Below are positions 41,419 to 49,586 of a stretch of 64,000 nucleotides of DNA, one piece after another; positions within the stretch are counted from its first letter, which is position 1, and each line of letters starts with the position of its first letter. Both the position numbers and the translations under genes were made by a program. The notes beneath the pieces are model-generated. The model worked only from the letters and a program-made list of their open reading frames with translations, did not search any database and was not told the DNA's origin. Origin of the DNA: Pseudomonas khorasanensis (GTDB lineage Bacteria > Pseudomonadota > Gammaproteobacteria > Pseudomonadales > Pseudomonadaceae); the NCBI RefSeq assembly GCF_014268505.2, contig NZ_JABWQP020000012.1, positions 88,337-152,336 on the forward strand, in the 5' to 3' direction.

Positions 41419-42768
41419 TTACAGCAGGTAAGAAAGGCCGACGGTCAGGCCGAAGGCGACCAGCGAGATCAGCGTCTCAAGCACGGTCCAGGTCTTGAAC
41501 GTCTGCGCGACAGTCATGTTGAAGTATTCCTTGATCAACCAGAAGCCGCCGTCATTCACGTGGGAAAAAATAACCGACCCCGCGCCGGTCGCCAGCACCA
41601 ACAATTCCGGGTGTGGATAGCCCAGACCAATGGCCACCGGCGCCACCACGCCGGACGCGGTCGTCATCGCCACGGTCGCCGAGCCGGTGGCGATGCGCAT
41701 CAACGCCGCAAACAGCCAGCCCATCAGCAGCGGTGACAGGTGAAATTCATGGGCCAGACCGACGATCTGATCGGTCACGCCGGCATCGACCAGAATCCGG
41801 TTCAAGCCACCGCCAGCGCCCACCAGCAAAGTGATGCTGGCGGTTGGCGCCAGGCATTCGTTGGTGGACTTGAGGATTGATTCACGGTTGAAACCCTGGG
41901 CGATGCCCAGCGTCCAGAAGCTCAGCAAAGTCGCCAGCAGGAGCGCGATCACCGAGTTGCCGATGAACAACAGGAACTGGTTGAAAGCGCCCCCCGGCGT
42001 GGAAATCAGATTGGCCCAGCCGCCGATCAGCATCAGCACCACCGGCAGCAGAATGGTCGCCATGGTGATGCCAAAACCGGGAAGTTTGTCGCGCGGTTCG
42101 CGGTCGAGAAATTGTTTTTCGAGCGGGTTATCCGCCGGCAACTGAATGCGCGGCACGATGAACCTGGCGTACAGCGGACCCGCAACGATTGCCGTGGGGA
42201 TACCGATCGCAATCGCGTACAGCAACGTCTGCCCGACCGAAGCCTGATAAGCCTGCACCGCCAGCATTGCCGCCGGGTGCGGCGGCACCAGCGCATGGAC
42301 CACCGACAGGCCGGCGACCATTGGCAGACCGACCATCAGAATCGACACGCCGACACGGCGCGCCACGGTGAAGGCGATCGGCACCAGCAACACGAAACCG
42401 ACCTCGAAGAACAGCGGCAACCCCACCAGAAACGCGATGCACACCATCGCCCAGTGCGCGTTCTTCTCGCCGAATTTATCGATCAGCGTGCGCGCCATCT
42501 GCTCGGCGCCACCAGACTCGGCCATCATCTTGCCGAGCATCGTCCCCAGTGCCACGACCAGCGCGATATGCCCCAACGTCTTGCCGACCCCGGCCTCATA
42601 GGCCCCGACCACACCGGACGGCGGCATACCCGCGACCAGCGCCAGGCCGATGGAAATCAGCGTGATGACAATGAACGGGTTGAGCCGGTAACGGGCGATC
42701 AACACGATCAAAGCGATGATGGCGACGGCGGCATAGACCAGCAGCCAATAGCCGAAGGAAGGCGTCAT
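41419..42768 (-). CDS. GntP-family permease (gluconate/H+ symporter type)
   Basis: ATG 42768 is preceded by GAGGAG with good spacing; the open frame to 42822 has no signal. The 449-aa protein is almost wholly hydrophobic, with 12-14 membrane segments. GntP hallmarks are VVALGTMLGKMMAESGGAEQMARTL, ALVPPHPAAMLAVQAYQ, NEC-LAPTASITLLVGAGGGLNRIL and the final RIATGSATVAMTTASGVVAP with IFSHVNDGGFWLIKEYF. The family imports gluconate and other hydroxy or amino acids (D-serine, for example). In this operon, with a D-aminoacylase, an N-acyl or D-amino acid substrate is more likely than gluconate. It is the first gene of the operon. Confidence 0.88.
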   Translation of the reverse strand: MTPSFGYWLLVYAAVAIIALIVLIARYRLNPFIVITLISIGLALVAGMPPSGVVGAYEAGVGKTLGHIALVVALGTMLGKMMAESGGAEQMARTLIDKFGEKNAHWAMVCIAFLVGLPLFFEVGFVLLVPIAFTVARRVGVSILMVGLPMVAGLSVVHALVPPHPAAMLAVQAYQASVGQTLLYAIAIGIPTAIVAGPLYARFIVPRIQLPADNPLEKQFLDREPRDKLPGFGITMATILLPVVLMLIGGWANLISTPGGAFNQFLLFIGNSVIALLLATLLSFWTLGIAQGFNRESILKSTNECLAPTASITLLVGAGGGLNRILVDAGVTDQIVGLAHEFHLSPLLMGWLFAALMRIATGSATVAMTTASGVVAPVAIGLGYPHPELLVLATGAGSVIFSHVNDGGFWLIKEYFNMTVAQTFKTWTVLETLISLVAFGLTVGLSYLL

Positions 42769-42961
42769 GCGGTACTCCTCGAAAGGGTCACGTTCGAATG
42801 GGTTGTGAAACTCATAAATCATTTCGAGATCGAGATTTCAAATCGCATGAAAGTAATTTTCGTGGAGAGACAAGGTGTGTCGCGGGCGGGTATGTGTTGT
42901 CGTGATTAATGAAAATTGAGGGGTGGGATTTTCATGGCTCTCGGGCAAACACAAATCAAAA

Positions 42962-43090
42962 TGTGGGAGCGAGCCTGCTCGCGATTGCGGTGGGTCAAAA
43001 CATGATTATTCGACTGATAAAAAGTTTTCGCGAGCAGGCTCGCTCCCACATTTGAAATGCATTTCCCTGTGAGAGTGAGTCTGCTCGCGA
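42962..43090. repeat. Cluster of three REP sequences
   Basis: tgtgggagcgagcctgctcg... at 42962-42984, an inverted copy at 43028-43050, and a diverged direct copy (gtgagagtgagtctgctcgc) at 43067-43090. They occupy the 348-base gap between the permease start and the SDR stop, which otherwise holds only the permease promoter region. Confidence 0.88.
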
Positions 43091-43116
43091 ATGACCTCGC
43101 TCGCTGCTTACTGGAC

Positions 43117-44010
43117 TCACACCATTTCGTTACGAATCCATTCAACCACCGACGTGCGCTTCGGCGTCCAGCCCAGCAGTTCGCGGGCGTGTTTGCCGCG
43201 TACGCGGCTGTTGGAGCCGAGGCCGTAGTTGGCCATTTCGTAGCCCCATTCAGCTTCTGCATCTGGCAGCGGCCAGTCTTGAGGCTTGCCCAAATTCAAC
43301 GCTTCGGCCATGGCGGTGGTCATGTCAATGAACGAGGCTTCACCGCTTTCGACGAAGTAGAACGTGCCCGGCACATTCTTGGTCAGCGCCAGCAAATACA
43401 GAGCAACGACGTCTTCGATGTGGACGTTGGACCAGATGTTCTGACCCGTACCGACATGTCGCACCACGCCGCTTTTGCGCGCCTGTTTCAGCAACCGTGG
43501 CAATTGCACGCTGTCGCGCTTGACGCCCAGGCTGTGGCCGTAAATCAGCGTGTTGCAGATCACTGCTGAATTCACGCCGTCCTTTGCCGCCGCGAGGATG
43601 AGGTTGTCGATGGCCACGCGATCGGCTTTGTCGACGGTCGGTTCGGGCAGGTTGTCTTCGTAAAAGATCTCGTCGCTGGCTTTACCGCCAGAGGCATCGC
43701 CGACAATGCTCGAACCGCTGGTGTGCAAAAACACTTTGCCGGAACCGCGCAAGGCGCCAAGCAAGGCCTCGACGGCACCCCGATGGTCGCTGCTGGCAGC
43801 GTTGATCACCGCATCGGCGGCACGCGCCTGATCCGCCAGCAACTGGCTGTCTTCAAGGGTGCCGATGACGGTATTCATGCCCAATGCCTTGAGCTCGTGA
43901 GCCTGCTCGGCGCTGCGCACCAGACCCGTGACGTTGTGCCCGGCCTGAACCAGGCCCGTCGCGATGGAACCACCGATAAATCCGGCAGCGCCGGTCACAA
44001 ATACGTTCAT
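43117..44010 (-). CDS. NAD(P)-dependent SDR/epimerase-family oxidoreductase
   Basis: ATG 44010 follows GGGAG; an open frame to 44088 lacks a signal. The 297-aa protein is an extended-SDR Rossmann protein: cofactor loop MNVFVTGAAGFIGGSIATGL (residues 1-20), AVINAASSDHRGAVEALL, HTSGSSIVGD, and a terminal WTPKRTSVVEWIRNEM. The catalytic YxxxK is not obvious: the usual Tyr position reads around DEIFYEDNLPEPTVDK, so the activity could be unusual. It resembles proteins annotated as nucleoside-diphosphate-sugar epimerases. The gene ends among REPs and lies 104 bases downstream of a same-strand LysR gene, which could control it or mdaB. Confidence 0.83.
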   Translation of the reverse strand: MNVFVTGAAGFIGGSIATGLVQAGHNVTGLVRSAEQAHELKALGMNTVIGTLEDSQLLADQARAADAVINAASSDHRGAVEALLGALRGSGKVFLHTSGSSIVGDASGGKASDEIFYEDNLPEPTVDKADRVAIDNLILAAAKDGVNSAVICNTLIYGHSLGVKRDSVQLPRLLKQARKSGVVRHVGTGQNIWSNVHIEDVVALYLLALTKNVPGTFYFVESGEASFIDMTTAMAEALNLGKPQDWPLPDAEAEWGYEMANYGLGSNSRVRGKHARELLGWTPKRTSVVEWIRNEMV

Positions 44011-44113
44011 GGTGAAACTCCCTGCGTAAGTAAATGATGCAGCGAGTATCGACCGATGAGTGCCGGTGAAAAACCCGCCCTCGGCCAATTCACTCTTGCG
44101 CAGGGATCATGAA

Positions 44114-45025
44114 TCAGCCCTTGAAATCGGCAGTGGCGTAGGCCGCGAGTTTGCCCTGAATAAAGTCGAGGAAGCACTGAATGCGCAACGCCAGCTGCGA
44201 GTTGCGGTAGTACACGGCGTTGATCGGTTGGCGATAACCGCTATTGAATTCGCCGAGCAAGACTTTCAGCCGTCCGGCTCGGATGTCGTCGATGGTCATG
44301 AAGTGCGAGAGGCAGGCGATGCCCTGCCCTTCCAGCACCAGGTGGCGTACGGTCTCGCCGCTGGAGGCGCTGATCGCCGGGGTGATGGGCCAACGGTCGC
44401 CGTGCACGTAGCGCAGCGGCCATTGGTTGAGGCCTTCGTTCTGGGTGAAGCCGAGCAGCGTGTGGTCAGCCAGGTCAGCAACCTGCCGTGGCGCACCGTG
44501 TTTTTTCAGATAGGCCGGGCTGGCGACGATCAATAACGGGCTGCAACCCAGCGAGCGCGCGTGCAGCGTCGAATCGGCGAGGGTGCCGATGCGGATGGCG
44601 ACGTCGGTGCTTTGTTCGAGCAGGTCAATGATCAGATCGTTGCTGTTGAGTTCGAGCTGAATGTCCGGGTACAGGCTACGGAATTCATTGATGTAGGGGA
44701 CGACGGCGTGAAGCATGAACGGCGACGCGGCGTTGATTCGCAGACGCCCGGACGGCGTTTGCTGACGCGAGGACAGGCGTTCTTCGAGTTGGTACATCTG
44801 ATCGAGAATCAGCTTGGCCTGTTCGAAGAAATACTTGCCCTCCTCGGTCAGGTCCATGCGCCGCGTGGTGCGGTTGATCAGCGTCGTGTCGAGCTTGGCT
44901 TCGAGCTTCGATAACGTGCGACTGACGGCCGACGGCGTCTGGCCGACCTGCTCGGCGGCTGCGGAAATCGAACCGCACTCGATCACGCAGACGAAAATCT
45001 GCAATTCATCGGATCTGGCTTTCAC
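44114..45025 (-). CDS. LysR-family transcriptional regulator
   Basis: The 303-aa protein has the LysR HTH (ELQIFVCVIECGSISAAAEQ, TPSAVSRTLSKLEAKLDTTL) at residues 7-50 and a periplasmic-binding-like effector domain (RLRINAASPFMLHAVVPYINEF, IRIGTLADSTLHARSL, LVLEGQGIACLSHFM). This is the subgroup typified by AaeR/DmlR-like regulators. It lies between the SDR gene downstream and mdaB upstream on the same strand. From the order, control of one of these oxidoreductases is likely, but no operator is evident. A perfect palindrome at 45054-45083 precedes it. Confidence 0.88.
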   Translation of the reverse strand: MKARSDELQIFVCVIECGSISAAAEQVGQTPSAVSRTLSKLEAKLDTTLINRTTRRMDLTEEGKYFFEQAKLILDQMYQLEERLSSRQQTPSGRLRINAASPFMLHAVVPYINEFRSLYPDIQLELNSNDLIIDLLEQSTDVAIRIGTLADSTLHARSLGCSPLLIVASPAYLKKHGAPRQVADLADHTLLGFTQNEGLNQWPLRYVHGDRWPITPAISASSGETVRHLVLEGQGIACLSHFMTIDDIRAGRLKVLLGEFNSGYRQPINAVYYRNSQLALRIQCFLDFIQGKLAAYATADFKG

Positions 45026-45053
45026 ACAAATTCTCTTATCGAATAAATATCAT

Positions 45054-45083
45054 TGTGGCGAGGGAGCAAGCTCCCTCGCCACA
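45054..45083. repeat. Perfect 14-bp palindrome (tgtggcgagggagc-aa-gctccctcgccaca)
   Basis: Both arms pair without mismatch around AA. It lies in the gap between mdaB and the LysR gene, both on the minus strand. It belongs to a second abundant Pseudomonas REP family and could also terminate the mdaB transcript. Confidence 0.85.
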
Positions 45084-45119
45084 GAGTGGGTCAAGCTATT
45101 CGATAGTAGCTGAATCGCC

Positions 45120-45710
45120 TCACGCCTTGAGACCAAACACCTCAGTCAGATGCTGCTCATAACGCGCCACATCATTTTCGATGTTCGGGCGTTTCATCAC
45201 ATCCACACAAAGAAAGGTCGGCAGCGCGGTCATGCCAAGGAATTCGTTGGCCTTGTGGAACGGGAAATACACCGCGTCCACGCCTTTGGCTTCGAAGAAA
45301 TCAGTCGGGTCATCGAAAGCTTGCTGCGGCGCGTTCCAGGTCAGCGACAGCATGTATTGCTTGCCCTGAATCAGACCGCCGCTGCCGTACTTCTGCGAGG
45401 CATCGGAACGGGTGCGGCCGTCGCTCGCATAGAGGCTGCCGTGCCCCTCGGTGAAGACCTCGTCGAGGTACTTTTTCACCGTCCACGGCGCGCCCATCCA
45501 CCAACCCGGCATCTGGTAAATGATCACGTCGGCCCACAGGAATTTGGCCACTTCTTCGGCGACGTCGTAGCCCTCGTCGATAAACGTGGTTTTAACGTCG
45601 AGACCGCCGCGATCGAGCACGCTCAGCGCAGTTTCGTGCAGGGTGGCGTTGTAACGGCCGTCTGAGTGAGCGAATTTTTTACCGCCATTGAGCAACAGTA
45701 CTTTTTTCAT
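45120..45710 (-). CDS. mdaB: NADPH:quinone reductase MdaB-like flavoprotein
   Basis: ATG 45710 is preceded by GAGG; the open frame to 45842 lacks a signal. The 196-aa protein has the flavodoxin-like fold of the MdaB/NQO family: MKKVLLLNGGKKFAHSDGRYN at the start, FLWADVIIYQMPGWWMGAPW in the FMN-binding region (W-x-x-PxWWMG), GSLYASDGRTRSDASQKYG, and PFHKANEFLGM. MdaB reduces quinones by two electrons with NADPH and protects against quinone redox stress. A ygiN-like gene starts divergently 182 bases away; in E. coli mdaB and ygiN are also adjacent, and the two enzymes can form a quinol/quinone redox cycle. Confidence 0.88.
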   Translation of the reverse strand: MKKVLLLNGGKKFAHSDGRYNATLHETALSVLDRGGLDVKTTFIDEGYDVAEEVAKFLWADVIIYQMPGWWMGAPWTVKKYLDEVFTEGHGSLYASDGRTRSDASQKYGSGGLIQGKQYMLSLTWNAPQQAFDDPTDFFEAKGVDAVYFPFHKANEFLGMTALPTFLCVDVMKRPNIENDVARYEQHLTEVFGLKA

Positions 45711-45892
45711 CGAAAACCTCGCCGCAGCCCATTGGGCTGGATGGAAACAGAAAATGGAATGTCGGCAGGTTAACGATCCTCCTCGCGCGGAAACAGCCAC
45801 ATTGGCGCAAATTACAATTGACCAAAACGCACGAATCGACAATGCATTGTTGCCGTAGCATTCGCAGCTTTCTGCAATTGGAGGAAGTTGTG

Positions 45893-46207
45893 ATGAGTGA
45901 ACGCCAGGGTTTCATCCTGCACGCCAAAACCCGCCCGGAAAAAGCCGCCGCGTTCGAAGCGCTGTTCCGCGCCTATGTGGAGCCGAGCCGCGCCGAACCG
46001 GGTTGCATCGAGTACCACATGCTGCGCGACAAGACGGACCCGACGCTGTTTATCTTCTATGAGATCTGGGAGAGCCAGGCGCATCTGGATATGCACTCGG
46101 CGTTGCCGCACATGAAGGATTTTTTCGCCCGGCGCATGGAGTATCTGGAGCGGGATTTCGACATCCGCCCGATCGACATGCTCAGCGAAGCGTCGGCTAA
46201 CCGCTGA
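45893..46207 (+). CDS. Antibiotic-biosynthesis-monooxygenase-domain protein, YgiN-like
   Basis: ATG 45893 has GAGGAAG at the right distance; the earlier ATG at 45818 does not. The 104-aa protein is a ferredoxin-like ABM-domain protein: FILHAKTRPEKAAAFEALFR at the start, EPGCIEYHMLRDKTDPTLFI, FYEIWESQAHLDMHSALPH near the end. YgiN oxidises quinols back to quinones and LsrG-type relatives isomerise signals; the divergent mdaB favours the YgiN role. The last 11 bases overlap the TSUP gene on the opposite strand (convergent). No cofactor is needed in the family. Confidence 0.85.
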   Translation: MSERQGFILHAKTRPEKAAAFEALFRAYVEPSRAEPGCIEYHMLRDKTDPTLFIFYEIWESQAHLDMHSALPHMKDFFARRMEYLERDFDIRPIDMLSEASANR

Positions 46208-46961
46208 TCAGCAAATGGGCGCCGAGCGCGCCCAGTCCGATAAAGAACACTCGCTTGAACAGCACTGCGCTGATGCGCTGACGCAGCCATTGGCCGAGCC
46301 ACATGCCGAGCATGGCCGGGATCAGCGCCAGCAACGAGGCGCTCAATTCGCCGCCGCCGAGTGCGCCGTGCCAGAGCAGTCCTGCGGCCAGCGCCAGGGT
46401 GGAGACGGTGAAGGACAGGCCGAGCGCCTGCACCAGCTCATCGCGATTCAGTCCCAGCGCTTGCAGATAGGGCACCGCCGGTATCACGAATACGCCAGTG
46501 GCTGACGTGATGATGCCTGTGACCAGACCGCACAGCGGGCCCAGCCACGGTTCATGGCGCGGTTTGACAGCCAATGTTGGCAGCCACAGCCCGCTCAACG
46601 CATACAGCAACAGCGCTGCGCCCAGTCCACGCACCACCCAATCCCCGCCCGCCATGCCGATCCAGATTGTGCCGACGCCGGTGCCGATGAAGATCATCAG
46701 CAACAGGGGCCAGAGGCGTTTGATCAGCTTTCGCAGGTGCCCGCCAAAGGCGAGTTGCCACAGGTTGGTCAGGGTCGCCGGGATGACCAGCAGCGCCGCT
46801 GCCTGCGACGGCGCCATAGCCAGACCCAGCAAGCCCATGGCGACGGTGGGCAGGCCGAGGCCAATCACGCCTTTGACCGTACCGGCGAGGAGGAAGGTGG
46901 CGATGACCAGCAGGGACAGGGTCAGGCCGAGGGTTTGGTAGAAGTCGGTTAGTGTGTGCAT
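46197..46961 (-). CDS. TSUP-family (TauE/SafE) membrane exporter
   Basis: The 254-aa protein starts at ATG 46961; the open frame continues to 47831, but that extension crosses the LysR gene and REPs and is antisense. About seven to eight hydrophobic helices are seen, with the TSUP signature near the N-terminus (AGTVKGVIGLGLPTVAMGLLG, residues 26-46) and an inverted copy in the second half (GLVTGIITSATGVFVIPAVPYLQ). TSUP proteins export sulfite, sulfonates or other organic anions. The divergent LysR gene at 47178 is likely its regulator. The Shine-Dalgarno is weak, so the start is uncertain; a GTG start slightly upstream is possible. Confidence 0.83.
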   Translation of the reverse strand: MHTLTDFYQTLGLTLSLLVIATFLLAGTVKGVIGLGLPTVAMGLLGLAMAPSQAAALLVIPATLTNLWQLAFGGHLRKLIKRLWPLLLMIFIGTGVGTIWIGMAGGDWVVRGLGAALLLYALSGLWLPTLAVKPRHEPWLGPLCGLVTGIITSATGVFVIPAVPYLQALGLNRDELVQALGLSFTVSTLALAAGLLWHGALGGGELSASLLALIPAMLGMWLGQWLRQRISAVLFKRVFFIGLGALGAHLLISG

Positions 46962-47065
46962 TGGGGTAATGTGCACTGATCCGGGCTGGGGGAAAATCTG
47001 CCATATACTGAGGCAGCCTCTTTCTTTACAAGAGGCTGACATCTGCATTGAGGCATCTGGCCTCT

Positions 47066-47136
47066 TCGCGAGCAGGCTCGCTCCCACACGGGATCTGCGC
47101 TGTAAATGAGTCCCTGTGGGAGCGAGCCTGCTCGCG
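47066..47136. repeat. Inverted REP pair in a divergent promoter region
   Basis: tcgcgagcaggctcgctccc... (47066-47088) and the inverse ctgtgggagcgagcctgctc... (47114-47136). They sit between the divergent TSUP and LysR genes, an unusual place for REPs because the region should also carry promoters. Confidence 0.88.
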
Positions 47137-47177
47137 AAAGGGCCAGCCCAGCCACCGCAAAACCACAGGCAACCCCC

Positions 47178-48116
47178 ATGCACTTCGACCTCACCGACCT
47201 CCGCCTCTACCTGCACATTCTCGACACCGGCAACATCACCGCCGGCGCCGTCCGCAGCCACCTGTCTCTCGCCGCCGCCAGCGCCAGAATCCGCGCAATG
47301 GAAGCCTCGTTGGGCACTGAGTTCCTCGAACGCAACCGCCGTGGCGTCACCGCTACGCCGGCCGGTAAAGCCCTCGCCCGCCATGCGCGCCTTCTTCTGC
47401 AACAGGCCGAGCGGATGCAGCAGGATCTGGCCGATTACGCCCAGGGCGTCAAAGGTCAGGTTCGGTTGCTGTGCAACACCACAGCGATCACCGAATACCT
47501 GCCAGAAGTCCTCGCCGATTTTCTGCGCAAGCACCCCAACCTCGATATCGATTTGCAGGAGTTGCCCAGCGCCCGAATCACCCACGCCCTGCGAGAAGGC
47601 GCAGCCGATCTGGGGATCGTGTCCGACGCTGTAGACACCAATGGCCTGCAGACTCAGCCGTTTCGCGACGACCCATTGGTGCTGATTCTGCCACTCGACC
47701 ACCCGTTGTCTGACGCCGTCGGGGTCAATTTCAGCGACGCGCTGCGCCACGATTTCGTAGGCCTGAGTGCCGACAGCGCGTTGGCCATTTATCTGGAAGA
47801 ACAGGCGCTGCACAACGGTGCACGGATGCAAGTGCGTATCCGCGCCGATGGCTTCGACGGGGTGATGCGCATGGTCGCCCGTGGCGCTGGTCTGGCCATC
47901 GTGCCGCTGGCAGCCGTCGAACGCGCGGCGTCACGCTCATTCAATAGCGTGACGCTGAATGAGCCATGGGCGCGCCGGACCTTGATGCTGTGCGCGAGAA
48001 ACTTCGCGGCGCTGCCGGGTTACGCCCAATCGTTGCTGCAAGCGCTCATCGATGCGCGCGTTTCTGAGCAGATTGATGTCGACCCCAGACAACTGAGCGG
48101 TAACCGGGCGCTATAG
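47178..48116 (+). CDS. LysR-family transcriptional regulator
   Basis: ATG 47178 gives the usual LysR start MHFDLTDLRLYLHILDTGNI; the open frame from 47106 runs through a REP and is rejected. The 312-aa protein has the HTH in residues 10-55 (AGAVRSHLSLAAASARIRAM, FLERNRRGVTATPAG) and an effector domain (VRLLCNTTAITEYLPEVLAD, DLGIVSDAVDTNGLQT, VARGAGLAIVPLAAVERA). It is the CysB/MetR-type architecture of regulators that act on a neighbouring transporter. Divergence from the TSUP exporter suggests it controls that gene. A cupin gene follows 43 bases later on the same strand. Confidence 0.88.
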   Translation: MHFDLTDLRLYLHILDTGNITAGAVRSHLSLAAASARIRAMEASLGTEFLERNRRGVTATPAGKALARHARLLLQQAERMQQDLADYAQGVKGQVRLLCNTTAITEYLPEVLADFLRKHPNLDIDLQELPSARITHALREGAADLGIVSDAVDTNGLQTQPFRDDPLVLILPLDHPLSDAVGVNFSDALRHDFVGLSADSALAIYLEEQALHNGARMQVRIRADGFDGVMRMVARGAGLAIVPLAAVERAASRSFNSVTLNEPWARRTLMLCARNFAALPGYAQSLLQALIDARVSEQIDVDPRQLSGNRAL

Positions 48117-48159
48117 GGTGCGACTTCGTATTCCAAAAATTCACTAGCCCGGAGTCCCC

Positions 48160-48510
48160 ATGACCGCGACCGCCCCTATCACCGTTCTGCGCGACACTCA
48201 CCCGCTGCCGGTACTCGACGCCTGCAAGTGGGAAAAGCTCGAAGGCGACCCACACACCGTCAACCTCAACGCCTACACCAGCGAAGACGGCAGCAAGATC
48301 ATGGGCACCTGGATCTGCACACCGGGCAAGTGGCGTGTCGATTACGTGAAGTGGGAATACTGCCATTTCCAGGAAGGCTATTGCGTGATCACACCGGACG
48401 GCATGGCGCCGATCCATCTTCGCGCCGGGGATATTTTTGTGGTTGAACCGGGGATGAAAGGCACGTGGGAAGTGGTCGAGACCGTGCGCAAGTATTTCGT
48501 GTTTGCCTGA
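48160..48510 (+). CDS. Cupin-domain protein (Cupin_3/DUF861)
   Basis: The 116-aa protein starts at ATG 48160 behind GGAG. It is a single cupin barrel: LDACKWEKLEGDPHTVNLNAY, IMGTWICTPGKWRVDYVKWEYCHFQEGYCVI, and the second motif LRAGDIFVVEPGMKGTWEVVE followed by VRKYFVF. The WEYCHFQEG segment carries the usual metal-ligand positions in altered form. This subgroup resembles EutQ/ureidoglycine-type cupins annotated 'DUF861'; the function is unknown. It shares its strand with the LysR gene just upstream and may be cotranscribed. A strong inverted repeat follows the stop. Confidence 0.83.
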   Translation: MTATAPITVLRDTHPLPVLDACKWEKLEGDPHTVNLNAYTSEDGSKIMGTWICTPGKWRVDYVKWEYCHFQEGYCVITPDGMAPIHLRAGDIFVVEPGMKGTWEVVETVRKYFVFA

Positions 48511-48519
48511 CGCAAAAAA

Positions 48520-48550
48520 GCCGGGAAATCACCCGACGTGATTTCCCGGC
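48520..48550. terminator. Bidirectional terminator: 13-bp perfect hairpin
   Basis: GCCGGGAAATCAC and GTGATTTCCCGGC pair with a 5-base loop. On the minus strand it is followed by TTTTTT (complement of 48514-48519), ending mmsB; on the plus strand the tail is weak (gaataattt). It separates the converging cupin and mmsB transcripts. Confidence 0.8.
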
Positions 48551-48578
48551 GAATAATTTCTGTTACACCACTAATCCC

Positions 48579-48669
48579 CTGTGGGAGCGAGCCTGCTCGC
48601 GAAAGCGGTCTGTCAGTCACTGCATTGCTGAGGCTGACGCCGTCTTCGCGAGCAGGCTCGCTCCCACAG
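48579..48669. repeat. Inverted REP pair
   Basis: ctgtgggagcgagcctgctc... at 48579-48602 and its inverse at 48646-48669, between the terminator hairpin and the 3' end of mmsB. Confidence 0.9.
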
Positions 48670-48688
48670 TTTGTTCATCGCAACCCAC

Positions 48689-49576
48689 TCATTGCGGCTT
48701 GCGATAACTGTTGATGATCGCCGAGAAGTCTTTCCCGCCGTCACCACGCTGACTCATCGCCTGATACAACTGCTGCGCCACCGCACCGAGGACCACCGGC
48801 TGGTGCGCCTGCCGTGCCGCTTCCGTCGCCAGCCCCAGATCCTTAAGCATCAGTTCAGCGCCAAACCCGCCGGTGTATCCGCGCGAGGCCGGCGCCGTTT
48901 CGACGATGCCCGGCCACGGGTTGTACATTTCCGAACTCCAGCAGCGTCCGGTCGAGCTGTTGATGATCCCGGCCAGCACACCGGTGTCGATGCCCAGTGC
49001 ATCGCCCAACGCCATCGCTTCACTGACGCCGACCATCGAGATCGCCAGCAGCAGGTTGTTGCAGATCTTGGCGATCTGCCCGGTGCCGACCTCACCGCAA
49101 TGCACGATGTTGCGGCCCATCTGCGCCAGCACCGGTTGCAGCGTGGCGAACAGCTCGGGGGTGGCGCCGACCATGAACGTCAGTGTTCCGGCTGTCGCGC
49201 CGCCGGTGCCACCGGACACAGGCGCATCCGCCATGGCCACGCCGTGTTTCGCCGCCGCTGCTGCAACATCACGCGCAGTCTGCGGATCGATGGTGCTGCA
49301 ATCCACTGCCGGCACGCCCTGGCGGATACCCGCGAGCACGCCCTCTTCACCCAGCCAGACGCTGCGCACATGCACAGCGGCCGGCAGCATGGTGATCACC
49401 AGTTCAGCGTCTTCAGCCGCCTCGCGCGCCGAAGCGCGGATGGTGCCGCCCAGTTGTTCCAGCTCCGCCAGCACGGTTTTGTTCAAGTCCACCAGATTCA
49501 GCGAGTGGCCGGCCTTGATCAGGTTGCGCGCCATCGGCGCGCCCATGTTGCCCAGCCCGATAAATGCGATTTTCAT
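48689..49576 (-). CDS. mmsB: 3-hydroxyisobutyrate dehydrogenase
   Basis: The 295-aa protein starts at ATG 49576, just after mmsA (10-base gap). It has the NAD-binding GFIGLGNMG-like loop (AFIGLGNMGAPMARNLIKAG, residues 4-23), the substrate loop DAPVSGGTGGATAGTL, the catalytic Lys region GQIAKICNNLLLAISM and the C-terminal KDLGLATEAARQ. This is the beta-hydroxyacid dehydrogenase pattern. The enzyme oxidises 3-hydroxyisobutyrate to methylmalonate semialdehyde in valine breakdown, feeding MmsA encoded upstream. The pair and order are as in other Pseudomonas mmsAB operons. Confidence 0.93.
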   Translation of the reverse strand: MKIAFIGLGNMGAPMARNLIKAGHSLNLVDLNKTVLAELEQLGGTIRASAREAAEDAELVITMLPAAVHVRSVWLGEEGVLAGIRQGVPAVDCSTIDPQTARDVAAAAAKHGVAMADAPVSGGTGGATAGTLTFMVGATPELFATLQPVLAQMGRNIVHCGEVGTGQIAKICNNLLLAISMVGVSEAMALGDALGIDTGVLAGIINSSTGRCWSSEMYNPWPGIVETAPASRGYTGGFGAELMLKDLGLATEAARQAHQPVVLGAVAQQLYQAMSQRGDGGKDFSAIINSYRKPQ

Positions 49577-49586
49577 GATCGATTCC

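Noticed and set aside
46962..47831. Upstream extension of the TSUP frame
   Set aside because: It crosses a REP pair and is antisense to the LysR gene; TSUP homology starts at 46961.
37379..48669. Regular repeats that might be a CRISPR array
   Set aside because: The repeats are dispersed inverted REP pairs, with no uniform spacers, and no cas genes are present.
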